A stretch of 64,000 nucleotides of DNA from NCBI RefSeq assembly GCF_004340685.1, contig NZ_SLUN01000027.1:1-64000 (forward strand). The letters are read 5' to 3'. The stretch comes from Hydrogenispora ethanolica (GTDB taxonomy: Bacteria; Bacillota; UBA4882; UBA8346). Position numbers and translations under genes: made by a program. The notes beneath the pieces were generated by a model. The model was not told the DNA's origin. It did no database searches and saw only the letters and a list, made by a program, of their open reading frames with translations. This document shows positions 53,100 through 62,575 of this stretch, piece after piece. Position 1 is the first letter of the stretch, and the number at the start of each line of letters is the position of its first letter.

Positions 53100-54047
53100 G
53101 TGCTAAAACCAATCGTTGAAGCCCGTCCGGGACGCCGATTCAGCCGGCAAAAACCGGTCGATTCTCAATGGGAACAGCGGATTCGAGCATCGCTTACCGG
53201 CGATGACCCGGCGCGTTTGGAATTGGCCCGTTCCTTGGCGGAAACGGCCTATTACCATCCAGAATGCGAGGCTGTCCGGGCCAGACCCGAGCAACGAAGT
53301 TTCTATATGGACCATGATCGCGTGACCGAACGCTCGGTCTTGCTATTGCACGGCTGGACGGCTTGCCCTTTTGAAATGCGTGAACTTGGCCTGCGTCTAT
53401 ATGCGGAGGGGTACAATGTGGTCGGCCCGCGTTTGGCCGGACATGGTACCCGGGTGGAAGATTTCGTTTGTTACGGCGGTAACGACTGGTGGGCGGCGGC
53501 GCGGGAAGGTCTGGAGATTGCCGCCTTGAGCGGCCGGACCGTGACGATCATCGGCGAAAGCATGGGCGGGAGCCTGGCGGCATTATTAGCGCAAGCATAT
53601 CCCCAACTGGTACAGAAGCTAATTCTGTGCGCGCCTTGCTTTGAGATCGCCAATCCGCTGGCTCCCTTCACTCGATGGCAATGGGTGCAACGGTTCATTC
53701 CCCAGGTGGACATGGGACCGCAACCCGAATGGATGCGGGGTTTTTGGTACTCCGTGGTCCCTACCTCCGCTATCGCCGAATTAGTCCAGGTCGCCGCCGC
53801 GGCGCGTCGTACCGGGCCGCTCCTGGCGACGCCGGTCGTAATCATTCAGGCGGACGAGGATCAAATGGTTCGGCCAGTCGGCGCACACCGTTATCTGCGC
53901 TCTTTAACCCGGCTGGCGGAAGGAGAAAAACGGTTGATCGCTTTTTCCGGCGGACACCATAATTTGACGGTGTCTTTAAACCCCCAAAAAGAACGGGTGT
54001 TTAAGTGGATTCTCAGTTCGATCGGCCGGAAAGAAGCGGTGGCCTAA
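53100..54047 (+). CDS. Alpha/beta hydrolase, carboxylesterase-like
   Basis: This 315-aa hydrolase has an alpha/beta fold resembling monoacylglycerol lipases and carboxylesterases: SVLLLHGWTACPFEMRELG (oxyanion), GRTVTIIGESMGGSLAALLA (nucleophile elbow GESMGG), VVIIQADEDQMVRPVGA (Asp) and SGGHHNLTVSL (His). The catalytic residues are therefore all present. A helical N-terminal part of about 75 residues precedes the fold. It starts GTG at 53100, seven bases after GAGGTG. Substrate unknown. Confidence 0.88.
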   Translation: MLKPIVEARPGRRFSRQKPVDSQWEQRIRASLTGDDPARLELARSLAETAYYHPECEAVRARPEQRSFYMDHDRVTERSVLLLHGWTACPFEMRELGLRLYAEGYNVVGPRLAGHGTRVEDFVCYGGNDWWAAAREGLEIAALSGRTVTIIGESMGGSLAALLAQAYPQLVQKLILCAPCFEIANPLAPFTRWQWVQRFIPQVDMGPQPEWMRGFWYSVVPTSAIAELVQVAAAARRTGPLLATPVVIIQADEDQMVRPVGAHRYLRSLTRLAEGEKRLIAFSGGHHNLTVSLNPQKERVFKWILSSIGRKEAVA

Positions 54048-54412
54048 AAATTAGGAGACCGGTTATACGGGAATCATCTTATGGTAATTTATGCAAACCA
54101 TCATGAGTTTTCCATGAGCGTCATGGAATGCTAAGACCGGAAAAAATAAATAATATTGTGGGATTTATGCAACTCTTAGCCGGTCTATGCGTTTGATTTT
54201 ACTGTAACTACCTTTCGCCATCGAACAACTTCTTGCAGGATTTGCCCAGGCATGGACGAATATATTTCATCATTGCAATAATTGAAAAAGGGCTTTGTTG
54301 ATCCAAGCGATGTCGCGATTCTTAGTATGAAAAAGATGAACTGCTGAATCGATTGGAAGCCCCCTTTAAATGCCGCAATGAATCGGAACCCTTTGGAATG
54401 AGGAGTGGTCGC
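54048..54412. other. Spacer before the S55 peptidase
   Basis: No gene recognised. The inverted words AAGACCGG (about 54132) and CCGGTCT (about 54179) may form a stem and could end the hydrolase transcript. An in-frame extension of the next gene reaches into this stretch but lacks a ribosome site. Confidence 0.35.
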
Positions 54413-56065
54413 GTGTTCACCCGGAGAAATCTGCTATGGCTTTGTCTTTCGATATGGCTATTCGTTATGGCCGCACCATTTTCTCTGGCGCAGACGAAGA
54501 CCAAGTTTTTTCCGATTGAAGAGGTCAGACCGGGGTTAAAAGGCGTCGGCTATACGGTTTTTTCCGAAACGAAGATCAGTTCTTTTGATGTCACGGTTTT
54601 GTCGATGGTCGAAAGCAATCTGGGAAAAGGTAAATTAATTCTGGTCCGGCTGTCCGGCAAACTCTTGCAAGAGAACGGAGGACTCTCCGCGGGTATGAGC
54701 GGAAGTCCGGTTTATATCGATAAAAAATTACTCGGCGCCATCAGCTATGGCTTTGAAAATGCCGACCCGTTTTTAGCTTTGGTAACGCCGATTGACGACA
54801 TGATGAAATTGACGCCGCTTGATACCTTCTCCAGCCATTCATTGCCTTCGGCGGTTCCGGCCGGTACGCCGGTGATGGTCAGCGGAATGGGTCAGCGGGC
54901 TTATGAGATATTATACCGCTCTCTGGGTGATCATGGGTTGAAGGCCGTGATGATGCCGAAAGTTTACGGCCAATCCAAACGGGGTGATGAGCCGGTAAAA
55001 CCGGGAAGCGCCATCGCAGTTCAAATGGTCTCCGGGGATTATCAGGTCGCGGCGATAGGCACGGTTACTTGGGTGGATAAACAGAAGTTTCTGGCTTTTG
55101 GGCATTCTTTCGCCAATAAAGGCGAGGTAGACTATTTAGCCCTTCAAGCATACATTCTGGACACGGTCAAAAGCCCGGTCATGTCATTTAAAATCGGGGT
55201 GCCGCTCGAACCGGTCGGGCGGATAGTTCAGGACCGCCAGGCGGGAATTATGGGACATTTGGCTGAATTGCCGCGTTTTATCCCGGTGACCGTGGCTGTT
55301 GTGGATTTGGACCGTAAGTTGTCTCGCACCACTAATTTTCAGGTGAACCGGAATGAGCAGATGTTTCGCGATCTGATCTGTTCCGGGGTAATGGATACTA
55401 TCGATCAAACTCTCGACCGAGTGGGCGGGGGAACCGCCAAATTGAAATTAAATATCCAGACCAATGCTTTGGCCAAACCGATCCTGCGGGAAAACTTGTT
55501 TTACGGGAAAGATATTGCATTAGCCAGTCTGGGGGATCTTCGCAATATTCTGGACATATTAGCGGCGAATGAATTCCAAGCGACAGAGGTCCATTCGGTC
55601 AAGGTGGATGTGGAAGTTAAGGCCCGGCAAGAAACGGCCCGGATTATAAAGTTAGAAACGGAGAAAGAGAAGTTTAAACCCGGTGAAAGTATTGCACTCA
55701 AAGCCGTGTTGCACACCTATCGGGGATCCAATCTAACAGTCCCACTGGAAGTGAAGCTTCCCGATAACCTGGAACCGGGGAAACTATCCCTGACCGCCCG
55801 TGGAGGAGCCAAGGATAGTAATTTGGAGGAGAACGATTCGGTCAAGAACAGCCGCTTCAAGGTTGATTACAAGAATGTCGACTCGCTAGAGAAATTGGTC
55901 AAGACTTATTTGGATACCCCCGTCAATCAGCAATTGGTAGTAGAATTCACCAACAACGCCAAATCCGGCGCAGATAAGGAACCGCAGACGGAACAGTCGA
56001 AAGCGGATACCAACTACTACATAATCGGCGAGGCACAACTCACCATTGAACTTCTTCCCCGCTAG
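54413..56065 (+). CDS. SpoIVB-like S55 peptidase domain protein
   Basis: I start this 550-aa protein at GTG 54413, seven bases after GAGGAG. The signal peptide is FTRRNLLWLCLSIWLFVMAA. The S55 domain follows: EEVRPGLKGVGYTVFS, SAGMSGSPVYIDKKLLGAISYGF with the nucleophile serine, and later AIGTVTWVDKQKFLAFGHSFANKG with the histidine. In SpoIVB the histidine comes first, so the order here is reversed. After residue 350 a beta-rich region of about 200 residues follows. It is upstream of TamB by 36 bases and so is likely part of the envelope gene set, not sporulation. Confidence 0.85.
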   Translation: MFTRRNLLWLCLSIWLFVMAAPFSLAQTKTKFFPIEEVRPGLKGVGYTVFSETKISSFDVTVLSMVESNLGKGKLILVRLSGKLLQENGGLSAGMSGSPVYIDKKLLGAISYGFENADPFLALVTPIDDMMKLTPLDTFSSHSLPSAVPAGTPVMVSGMGQRAYEILYRSLGDHGLKAVMMPKVYGQSKRGDEPVKPGSAIAVQMVSGDYQVAAIGTVTWVDKQKFLAFGHSFANKGEVDYLALQAYILDTVKSPVMSFKIGVPLEPVGRIVQDRQAGIMGHLAELPRFIPVTVAVVDLDRKLSRTTNFQVNRNEQMFRDLICSGVMDTIDQTLDRVGGGTAKLKLNIQTNALAKPILRENLFYGKDIALASLGDLRNILDILAANEFQATEVHSVKVDVEVKARQETARIIKLETEKEKFKPGESIALKAVLHTYRGSNLTVPLEVKLPDNLEPGKLSLTARGGAKDSNLEENDSVKNSRFKVDYKNVDSLEKLVKTYLDTPVNQQLVVEFTNNAKSGADKEPQTEQSKADTNYYIIGEAQLTIELLPR

Positions 56066-56100
56066 AGCCGACAAGCTGAAAGAGAATTTGGAGAAGCTGC

Positions 56101-59100
56101 ATGAGCGTTACGGCCTATAAAAAATCAATGATTGGAATCATTATTGCGATCGCGGTGGCAGGATTATTTTTGTCAGCCGTCTCGTTTTATTTTGCCCAGG
56201 AGCAAGTGCTGACCAATCAGGTCCGCCGTCAATTGCAGGTCTCCTTAAAAGCAACCGGTCTCAAAGTGAAAATTGGCCGGGTCCGATGGACGGGGTGGGG
56301 ACGTTTCACCGGCCGCGATTTGGTTCTTACCGACCCGAAGACTGGTCAAAATCCTTTTACAGCCGAACGGGTAGATATCAGTCTCGATCCGGTACGGCTT
56401 TTGCGGAACCCGCGCCGTCCGGAAGTGATCCTTTCCAAGGTGGAATTCTTTCATCTGCGTGCCAAGATGATGCGGTTTGCTGACGGCACTTTCAACTTTC
56501 AGCAGTATATTCCCAAAAGTAAACGAAAATTAGCATTGAGGACGTTGTTCAATATTCGGGACGGATTGCTGGAAATCGACGACTATCAGTATGGAACTCA
56601 CCGGTTGGAACGGGTCCGGGGAAAAATTGATCTTCGTTCATTGCCGTTGATTCGCTGTAGTCTAACGGGAATCGCTGATCTCAACGATGGACTGCAATGG
56701 AATCTCGTCAGCACTTATCAAACGGAAGAACAATCCGGTCAAGCGACTCTTCAAATAGAAAAAGCGCTGTTGAAAAAGGTGCTTCCGTTATTACCACGCC
56801 GATATCAATTCTCAGTTCGTTCCGGATCGGCTGATTTGCAATTCAATTTCGCCTGGGGCAATAAGGCGGTCTGGCTGAAGAATGGCGGCGTAAAGCTCCG
56901 CCATTCGCAGCTTGTTGTGCCCAAACTGAACGATGTATTGACAGTGGATTATCTTCAAGGGTGGTTTGACCCGGATCGGCTTAAACTCGATCGTGCGCGA
57001 TTCAAGTACCAAGGCGGGGAGATTTTGGCCTCCGGTCAATTGCGTACCACCGATATGGCACTACGGCTTAAATTAGCTGCCAACCATATTCGAATCAACA
57101 AAATTAAACAATTTTTGCCGTCTACTACGAATATGACTCTAGCCGGGACCGCCGATCTGCAGTTGGAGGTTGGCGGAAAGCTGAGCCATCCCATTGTGAC
57201 GGGTGACGTTTTGTTGAATAATACCCGGGTCGTTTGGAAGGAGAAATTAGATCTTAATCGCATCTCCGGTCAATTACGTATTGATAACAATAATCTCACC
57301 ATTAAACGGCTGGCAGGCTATTGGGAAGACGCTCCGATTGGGGCAACCGGAACGATCAATAATATTTTCAAACCGCAACTGGCGATCGATCTCTATGGTT
57401 ATGGGTTAAGGCCGGACTACTCAAGTTTGGGTTTGACACAGATTGCCAAGGACGAACTTAAATTCGGAAAAGTGGATGTTTCTGGGAGGCTGAGTGGCGG
57501 TTTAAAAGAGCTTTCTTTCGACGGTGAAATGGGCTTTGACTATTTGGAATATCGTCAAATTCGCACCGAGCAAGCCAGAATCAATCTTTATTGGGAAACA
57601 GCAACTCAGGCGGTTACGATTAAACAGGTGAGTGGGTTATTCTGGGGAAGCCGGGTATCTGCCACTGGAACCGTAAAGTTGAATTCCCAAGCAGCGGAAT
57701 GGCGGATGTCGGGTAAAGTTTCCGAATTAAATTTGGCCGTTTTGCCGCTGAGTCAAGCCGTGAAGCCTTCCGGGATTATATCGATGGACATTTTGGCACA
57801 GGGACGTTGGCAGCGGGGAGAGGAATTCGATCCAGGAACCGTTTTAGGAGTATTCCACGGTAGTTCCCTTGCTTACCAAGGTGTTCAAATCGATCGAACC
57901 GATGGAACATTTAGTTGGAACCATGGAATTTTAGCTGTGGATTCTATGGAAGGAACAGTCGGCGATGGTAAATTCTTTGGACATTTAAACTGGTCAAAAG
58001 ACGGATTTCGGACCGAACTGGATGCGGAAAAAGTACAACTCCGACAATTGTTGACCAATCGGAACCAGTTTCCAGTGGATGCACTCTTTGAAGGGATGAT
58101 CACTTTCCAAGGTACACCTGACAATCCAATTGGAAAAATTACTGGAAATTTTGAGAATGTTATTTGGGATTCTAAAGCGATCGGCGATGTCAAGGGCGAA
58201 ATGCATTATCAGGACCAGGAATTGAAATTTAGCAATTTGCGTGTAGCAACAAACGCTGGTGATTTTTTGCTTCAAGGGAATATTGCCCTAAACAAAGATA
58301 AGCCGACCGTTCATGGCACTATAATTAGTGAGAATTTTCAATTGAGCCGTTTTTGGCAAATGCTTCCGTTCGATCCGGCGCTGGATATCGATGGGAATGG
58401 CAAAGTGACGTTAATGGTCGATGGAATTTTGTCAAATCCGCAGTTTAAGGGCAGGATTCAACTGGAGAAACCAAGCTTTAACTTTTTTACAGTGGAACGC
58501 GGCGAAATCCGTTTCGAGGGTGATCTGAATCATGTTTATTTACAGCAATTTGATCTGATGAAGCAGGATTCCCGGATTCAAATTAGCGGCCAGGTCACTT
58601 CAAAAGCCTGGAATTTAACGGTAAATTCCAATTCCTTCGCATTGGAATGGCTAGAATTAAAATACGGGGACAGGGTGCTTCGAGGAAATGTCGAAATCAA
58701 CGGCAGTTTAACTGGAGATTTGAGCCACCCCCAATTCACAGCTGAACTGAACGGATCCGACTTCAGTTTTGGAAGCTATATCTACCAGCATTTCCTGGCC
58801 AATATCGTATGGAATTCGCAAGGTTTGACGATCAAGGACGCACAGTTCCAACAGGATGACAGTCTTTTGAATGTTTTTGGCAATATCGACAATACCCAAC
58901 CAGCCCGTTTAAATCTTGGCGTTCGAGTGGTTTCGAGCGATTTAAAGCATTTATTACAATTGGTCAATGTTCAGGACATAGATGCCCAAGGTAAGCTTTC
59001 CGGGTTAGTGAAGATCACCGGGGCAATCGACGATCCACTGGTTCGGGTGGAAGCTGAGCTTCCGGAAGGGTCTATTAACCAAATACCAATTCAAGGCGGG

Positions 59101-60780
59101 TTCACGCTTTCCTATACAAATAACAAAGTGAGTATCGAAAATATCCATTTGGAACACGAAAAAGGCTCGTTGATCGCCAATGGAATTTGGGAAAATGGGC
59201 AAGTTTTGAAATTAAACACTGCTTTGCGGGATTTTCCCCTGCAGGTCTTAAATCCGCTGTTGCAGCCATCCGCTAGGCTTGAGGGAGTCGCTAATGCCGA
59301 TATCAATTTGGAATGGAACAATTCTAAAATAACCGGCAATTATCGGATGAACATTATCGGCCTAGCGATGAATCAAACTGTTTTGGGTGATTCTCGGGTA
59401 GAGGGCCGTTTGTCAGATCAAGGAATTGAAATAATGGATGGGCAAGTAATCAATAAAGGTGGGGTGCTTACCGCAAAGGGGTACGTTCCTTGGCCTGTAG
59501 AAATGCTGCAACGGCTTAAGCTACCAATGCGGCTGAGTCAGGACTATCGGGATTATAACGTACAAGTTGAACTGAGAAATTTTCCGGTTGATTCCATCAA
59601 TTTTGCCATGAAACAGTTCACTGCCGAAAAAGGAAGTGTTGCTGGTAGCGTTCGAGTGAAGGGAGCTTTATCGAAACCTTTATTTTACGGAAAAATTGCA
59701 TTCAGCGGGGTGAAAATTGTCGCTCCAGCGTTACCGGTACCTGTGGATAATATGGAAGCCGCATTAACTTTTCAAGGGGAGAAAATCGTTGTAGAAACAG
59801 CTCATGGGTCATATGGAACCGGTCGCTTTTCACTGAACGGAGCCATCGAAATTGAGAAGAGTTTGTTCGATCCCGAACTTAATCTTAGCTTTAATGGTAA
59901 CCGGATATACTATCGTAGCCTTTATTTCGATGGATATGGCGCTTTAAATGTAAATATTACAGGAACACTTGTTCGTCCTATTATCCAAGGAGAGATCTCC
60001 ATTAACAACGGCAGAATTGGAATTTTAGGTGTACAACCGAAAAAGAGCAGTACCAATACTTGGAATCCCGACCTCGATTTGGTAATTAAAGCCGGCAAAA
60101 ACGTCCGGTATCGTCAGTATGGTCTGGCGGATGTAGCGGTCCAGGGCGAACTTACAATAAAGGGCCCGCTCAATCATCCGAAGATTAATGGCGAGGCGAG
60201 ATCTAGAACGGGTATTTTGACCGTTTACGGTCAATCATTTAAAGTGAATAAAGGTACAGCAGTATTTAAAGACTCTGAAGGATTTACTCCTTATATTGAT
60301 ATTGATTCCAGTTTAAAGACATCAAAAGTTGAGGTTTTTTTAACGATGAAAGGTCAAGTGGGTGGGGAGGTTTCTTTCAATTTAAGTTCGCAACCTCATC
60401 TCTCGCAATCGGAATTGTTTGCAATTCTTAATTGGTCAGACTTAAGCGGTGATAAGCCATTGACTGTCGATGGTATGGTGTCCGGCAATTTTTCGATTGT
60501 TACCGATACCTTGTTTGGAGAAGTATTTTATGAAATCCGAAGAGCGTTAGGAGTCGATTATTTTTATTTGGAACAAGATTATCGTGATCGAAAATTCCGA
60601 ATCAATGTTGGAGATTATATCACTGAGGAACTATTTTTATCCTACAGCCGTTCAGTTGGCGACGAGCCGGATGATGTATGGGGACTTGATTATCAATTAA
60701 CTTCTAAACTATTGGCAGGAGGAACCTATTCGATTAACGAGGGTCGTTCTTATCGGATTATTTACCGGATTCGTTTTTAA
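56101..60780 (+). CDS. tamB: TamB/AsmA-like envelope assembly protein
   Basis: This 1559-aa protein opens with one membrane anchor (IGIIIAIAVAGLFLSAVSFYF) and then is almost wholly beta strand, with repeating amphipathic blocks typical of TamB and other lipid-bridge proteins. The C-terminal domain (about 1250-1559) has the DUF490/TamB pattern: INGEARSRTGILTVYGQSFKVNKG, LSQSELFAILNWSDLSGD and GVDYFYLEQDYRDRKFRINVG. It spans the periplasm between inner and outer membranes. The downstream BamA gene fits a pair for outer-membrane building. It has lower GC than the first 50 kb. Confidence 0.92.
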   Translation: MSVTAYKKSMIGIIIAIAVAGLFLSAVSFYFAQEQVLTNQVRRQLQVSLKATGLKVKIGRVRWTGWGRFTGRDLVLTDPKTGQNPFTAERVDISLDPVRLLRNPRRPEVILSKVEFFHLRAKMMRFADGTFNFQQYIPKSKRKLALRTLFNIRDGLLEIDDYQYGTHRLERVRGKIDLRSLPLIRCSLTGIADLNDGLQWNLVSTYQTEEQSGQATLQIEKALLKKVLPLLPRRYQFSVRSGSADLQFNFAWGNKAVWLKNGGVKLRHSQLVVPKLNDVLTVDYLQGWFDPDRLKLDRARFKYQGGEILASGQLRTTDMALRLKLAANHIRINKIKQFLPSTTNMTLAGTADLQLEVGGKLSHPIVTGDVLLNNTRVVWKEKLDLNRISGQLRIDNNNLTIKRLAGYWEDAPIGATGTINNIFKPQLAIDLYGYGLRPDYSSLGLTQIAKDELKFGKVDVSGRLSGGLKELSFDGEMGFDYLEYRQIRTEQARINLYWETATQAVTIKQVSGLFWGSRVSATGTVKLNSQAAEWRMSGKVSELNLAVLPLSQAVKPSGIISMDILAQGRWQRGEEFDPGTVLGVFHGSSLAYQGVQIDRTDGTFSWNHGILAVDSMEGTVGDGKFFGHLNWSKDGFRTELDAEKVQLRQLLTNRNQFPVDALFEGMITFQGTPDNPIGKITGNFENVIWDSKAIGDVKGEMHYQDQELKFSNLRVATNAGDFLLQGNIALNKDKPTVHGTIISENFQLSRFWQMLPFDPALDIDGNGKVTLMVDGILSNPQFKGRIQLEKPSFNFFTVERGEIRFEGDLNHVYLQQFDLMKQDSRIQISGQVTSKAWNLTVNSNSFALEWLELKYGDRVLRGNVEINGSLTGDLSHPQFTAELNGSDFSFGSYIYQHFLANIVWNSQGLTIKDAQFQQDDSLLNVFGNIDNTQPARLNLGVRVVSSDLKHLLQLVNVQDIDAQGKLSGLVKITGAIDDPLVRVEAELPEGSINQIPIQGGFTLSYTNNKVSIENIHLEHEKGSLIANGIWENGQVLKLNTALRDFPLQVLNPLLQPSARLEGVANADINLEWNNSKITGNYRMNIIGLAMNQTVLGDSRVEGRLSDQGIEIMDGQVINKGGVLTAKGYVPWPVEMLQRLKLPMRLSQDYRDYNVQVELRNFPVDSINFAMKQFTAEKGSVAGSVRVKGALSKPLFYGKIAFSGVKIVAPALPVPVDNMEAALTFQGEKIVVETAHGSYGTGRFSLNGAIEIEKSLFDPELNLSFNGNRIYYRSLYFDGYGALNVNITGTLVRPIIQGEISINNGRIGILGVQPKKSSTNTWNPDLDLVIKAGKNVRYRQYGLADVAVQGELTIKGPLNHPKINGEARSRTGILTVYGQSFKVNKGTAVFKDSEGFTPYIDIDSSLKTSKVEVFLTMKGQVGGEVSFNLSSQPHLSQSELFAILNWSDLSGDKPLTVDGMVSGNFSIVTDTLFGEVFYEIRRALGVDYFYLEQDYRDRKFRINVGDYITEELFLSYSRSVGDEPDDVWGLDYQLTSKLLAGGTYSINEGRSYRIIYRIRF

Positions 60781-60923
60781 AAACGGATGTCAAGATTGAT
60801 AAATACCAGATTTATGAATATCTTATGTTTATAAAATTTAGCCAAGCTTTCCTTAACTTTGCTTGAAGGATAACAAAAATAAAGATAGAACCTTTATAAT
60901 AACGATTGAGTTTATTTCGGAAT

Positions 60924-60965
60924 AGTCCTTGACCGGCAATTTGTGTCAGGGACTTTGCTCCTTTT
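60924..60965 (+). terminator. Probable terminator after tamB
   Basis: AGTCCTTGAC (60924-60933) pairs with GTCAGGGACT (60945-60954) with one wobble, and TTTGCTCCTTTT follows. It may separate tamB from the sigma gene, which would then use its own promoter. Confidence 0.55.
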
Positions 60966-60998
60966 AGTTAACTTAACATTTTCCCGGGAAGGTGCCCT

Positions 60999-61643
60999 TT
61001 GATCCAGCAATATTTGGCGGAACTTTCAAAAATTCGCTTGTTGTCCCAGGCGGAGGAGAGCTTGCTTTGGGAAAATTTTAAAGTCGCCAAATCGCGAGAA
61101 GCGAGGCAGCGGATTATTGAATCTTATCAACCGCTTGTATATAAAATAGCTTCTCGAATTACCGGCCTCGAAGACTTGTTTTTTGACCTGATACAAGAAG
61201 GAACGGTGGGATTAATTGAGGCCACCGAAAGCTTTGATCCGAATATAGGAGTGAAGTTCAGTACCTTTGCTCAGCATCGGATTCGCGGCCGTATGATTGA
61301 TTACTTAAAACGTCAGCGCTCAAACCAGGATTCTCTGGAAATTGCCTTAAACGGTGAAGAGCTTGAAGGATGGTTATTGCGCATTGCGGATAATCAGGTC
61401 AATGTGGAAGAAGAAGTATCGTTAAAATTGATTGGGCAACAGGTAAACCGAGCAATCTCCAGATTGAACGCTAAAGAGCAGAAAGTAATTTATGATTTGT
61501 ATATGTTTGATAAAGAACCCGTGGTATCGGCCCAAGAAATGAAGATTAGCCTTTCATATTACTATAAAATTCAAAAAAAAGCTTTACAGCGCCTACGGGG
61601 CATGCTATCAAAACTCAGAGCTGAATTAAAGATTAGTAGTTAA
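60999..61643 (+). CDS. Sigma-70 family RNA polymerase sigma factor
   Basis: This 214-aa protein has region 2 (LVYKIASRITGLEDLFFDLIQEGTVGLIEATESFDPNIGVKFSTFAQHRIRGRMIDYLKRQRSN), with short region 3 and a helix-turn-helix region 4 (ISRLNAKEQKVIYDLYMFDKEPVVSAQEMKIS). Size and form resemble FliA or SigF-type factors more than ECF. It starts TTG at 60999 after GGGAAGGTG. Placed between tamB and bamA, it may drive envelope genes; which promoters it reads is unknown. Confidence 0.9.
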   Translation: MIQQYLAELSKIRLLSQAEESLLWENFKVAKSREARQRIIESYQPLVYKIASRITGLEDLFFDLIQEGTVGLIEATESFDPNIGVKFSTFAQHRIRGRMIDYLKRQRSNQDSLEIALNGEELEGWLLRIADNQVNVEEEVSLKLIGQQVNRAISRLNAKEQKVIYDLYMFDKEPVVSAQEMKISLSYYYKIQKKALQRLRGMLSKLRAELKISS

Positions 61644-61786
61644 AAATGGTCACAAAGGGATATAAATTCAAGCAAATGTTGATTATTGCCGATTAAACGC
61701 TAAATTTCCGGGTTATACAGCCGGACAATAATTTGAGTATAAGGTGGATATTATTCCTATAAAGACAATGAGGGGCGGCGCTTTTT

Positions 61787-62557
61787 ATGGATAGGAATCA
61801 CCCTGAAGTTTTAATCGAACATATTGAAGAAGCCAAAGATTGGCTGGATAAGGCAAAAAGTGAATATATACAGGCCAATCCGGTTCGTGGTGAGATGATT
61901 CTGAATTTAGCGCAAGCAGAAGTAAAACATGCATGGGAACTTAGTCGACATCGAACCGTTAATAGTAATATTGTAACAAAGGAACAAAAACGAACGGTTT
62001 CAAGTCATAATAATAATTACTGGCTTCCGGTTGCCGCTTCGATTATCGTTTTGGTTGGGATCATTTTTTCAACTAAACTGGTTAGAATAAACTATGAATC
62101 CAGAAATTTGGCAACTTTGCCAACACCGACGGGAACAGTTCCGAAGGCTCCAGTTGAAAATGTTCTTTCAAAGGGAATAGTCGATCAAGTGCCCCATCAA
62201 CTATCGGTTCCTAAACGTGAAGTTCCTAAACAAATTGTTTCAGAGAATGACGTCTCAAAAGAATCAAAATCGGTTATTTTGAAGCCTGAAACCAAACAGC
62301 ATCTTACTGTTGCCGAGACGGAACAGTCTCTTCCTCAAGTTAGCGTTGAACCGGAAACTAAAACCAAAACGTTTCCGATTGAGATTGAGGTTAAGAAGAG
62401 TGAGTCGATAGCTGTTAGCGAAACAAAACCACGCGAGAATCTTAACCGTCCGGTCGCAGTTACCAATCAACCCAGGTTGCAACCGGCCGTTCAGCTATCG
62501 ATCGATGAGGAAGCTTTAACTCGAGAAGCTTCTCATAGTTTACGAAATGGCAAATAA
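61787..62557 (+). CDS. Single-pass membrane protein, unknown function
   Basis: This 256-aa protein has a charged N-terminal helical part (DRNHPEVLIEHIEEAKDWLDKAKSEY), a single membrane helix at about 84-103 (YWLPVAASIIVLVGIIFSTKLV), and a long, low-complexity outer part rich in Lys, Pro, Val and Glu. A cytosolic N-terminus next to a sigma gene suggests an anti-sigma factor, but I see no RskA or ASD motif, so this is a guess. A different role, such as a periplasmic linker, is as likely. Confidence 0.6.
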   Translation: MDRNHPEVLIEHIEEAKDWLDKAKSEYIQANPVRGEMILNLAQAEVKHAWELSRHRTVNSNIVTKEQKRTVSSHNNNYWLPVAASIIVLVGIIFSTKLVRINYESRNLATLPTPTGTVPKAPVENVLSKGIVDQVPHQLSVPKREVPKQIVSENDVSKESKSVILKPETKQHLTVAETEQSLPQVSVEPETKTKTFPIEIEVKKSESIAVSETKPRENLNRPVAVTNQPRLQPAVQLSIDEEALTREASHSLRNGK

Positions 62558-62575
62558 CGACAGAGGGGGATTTTT

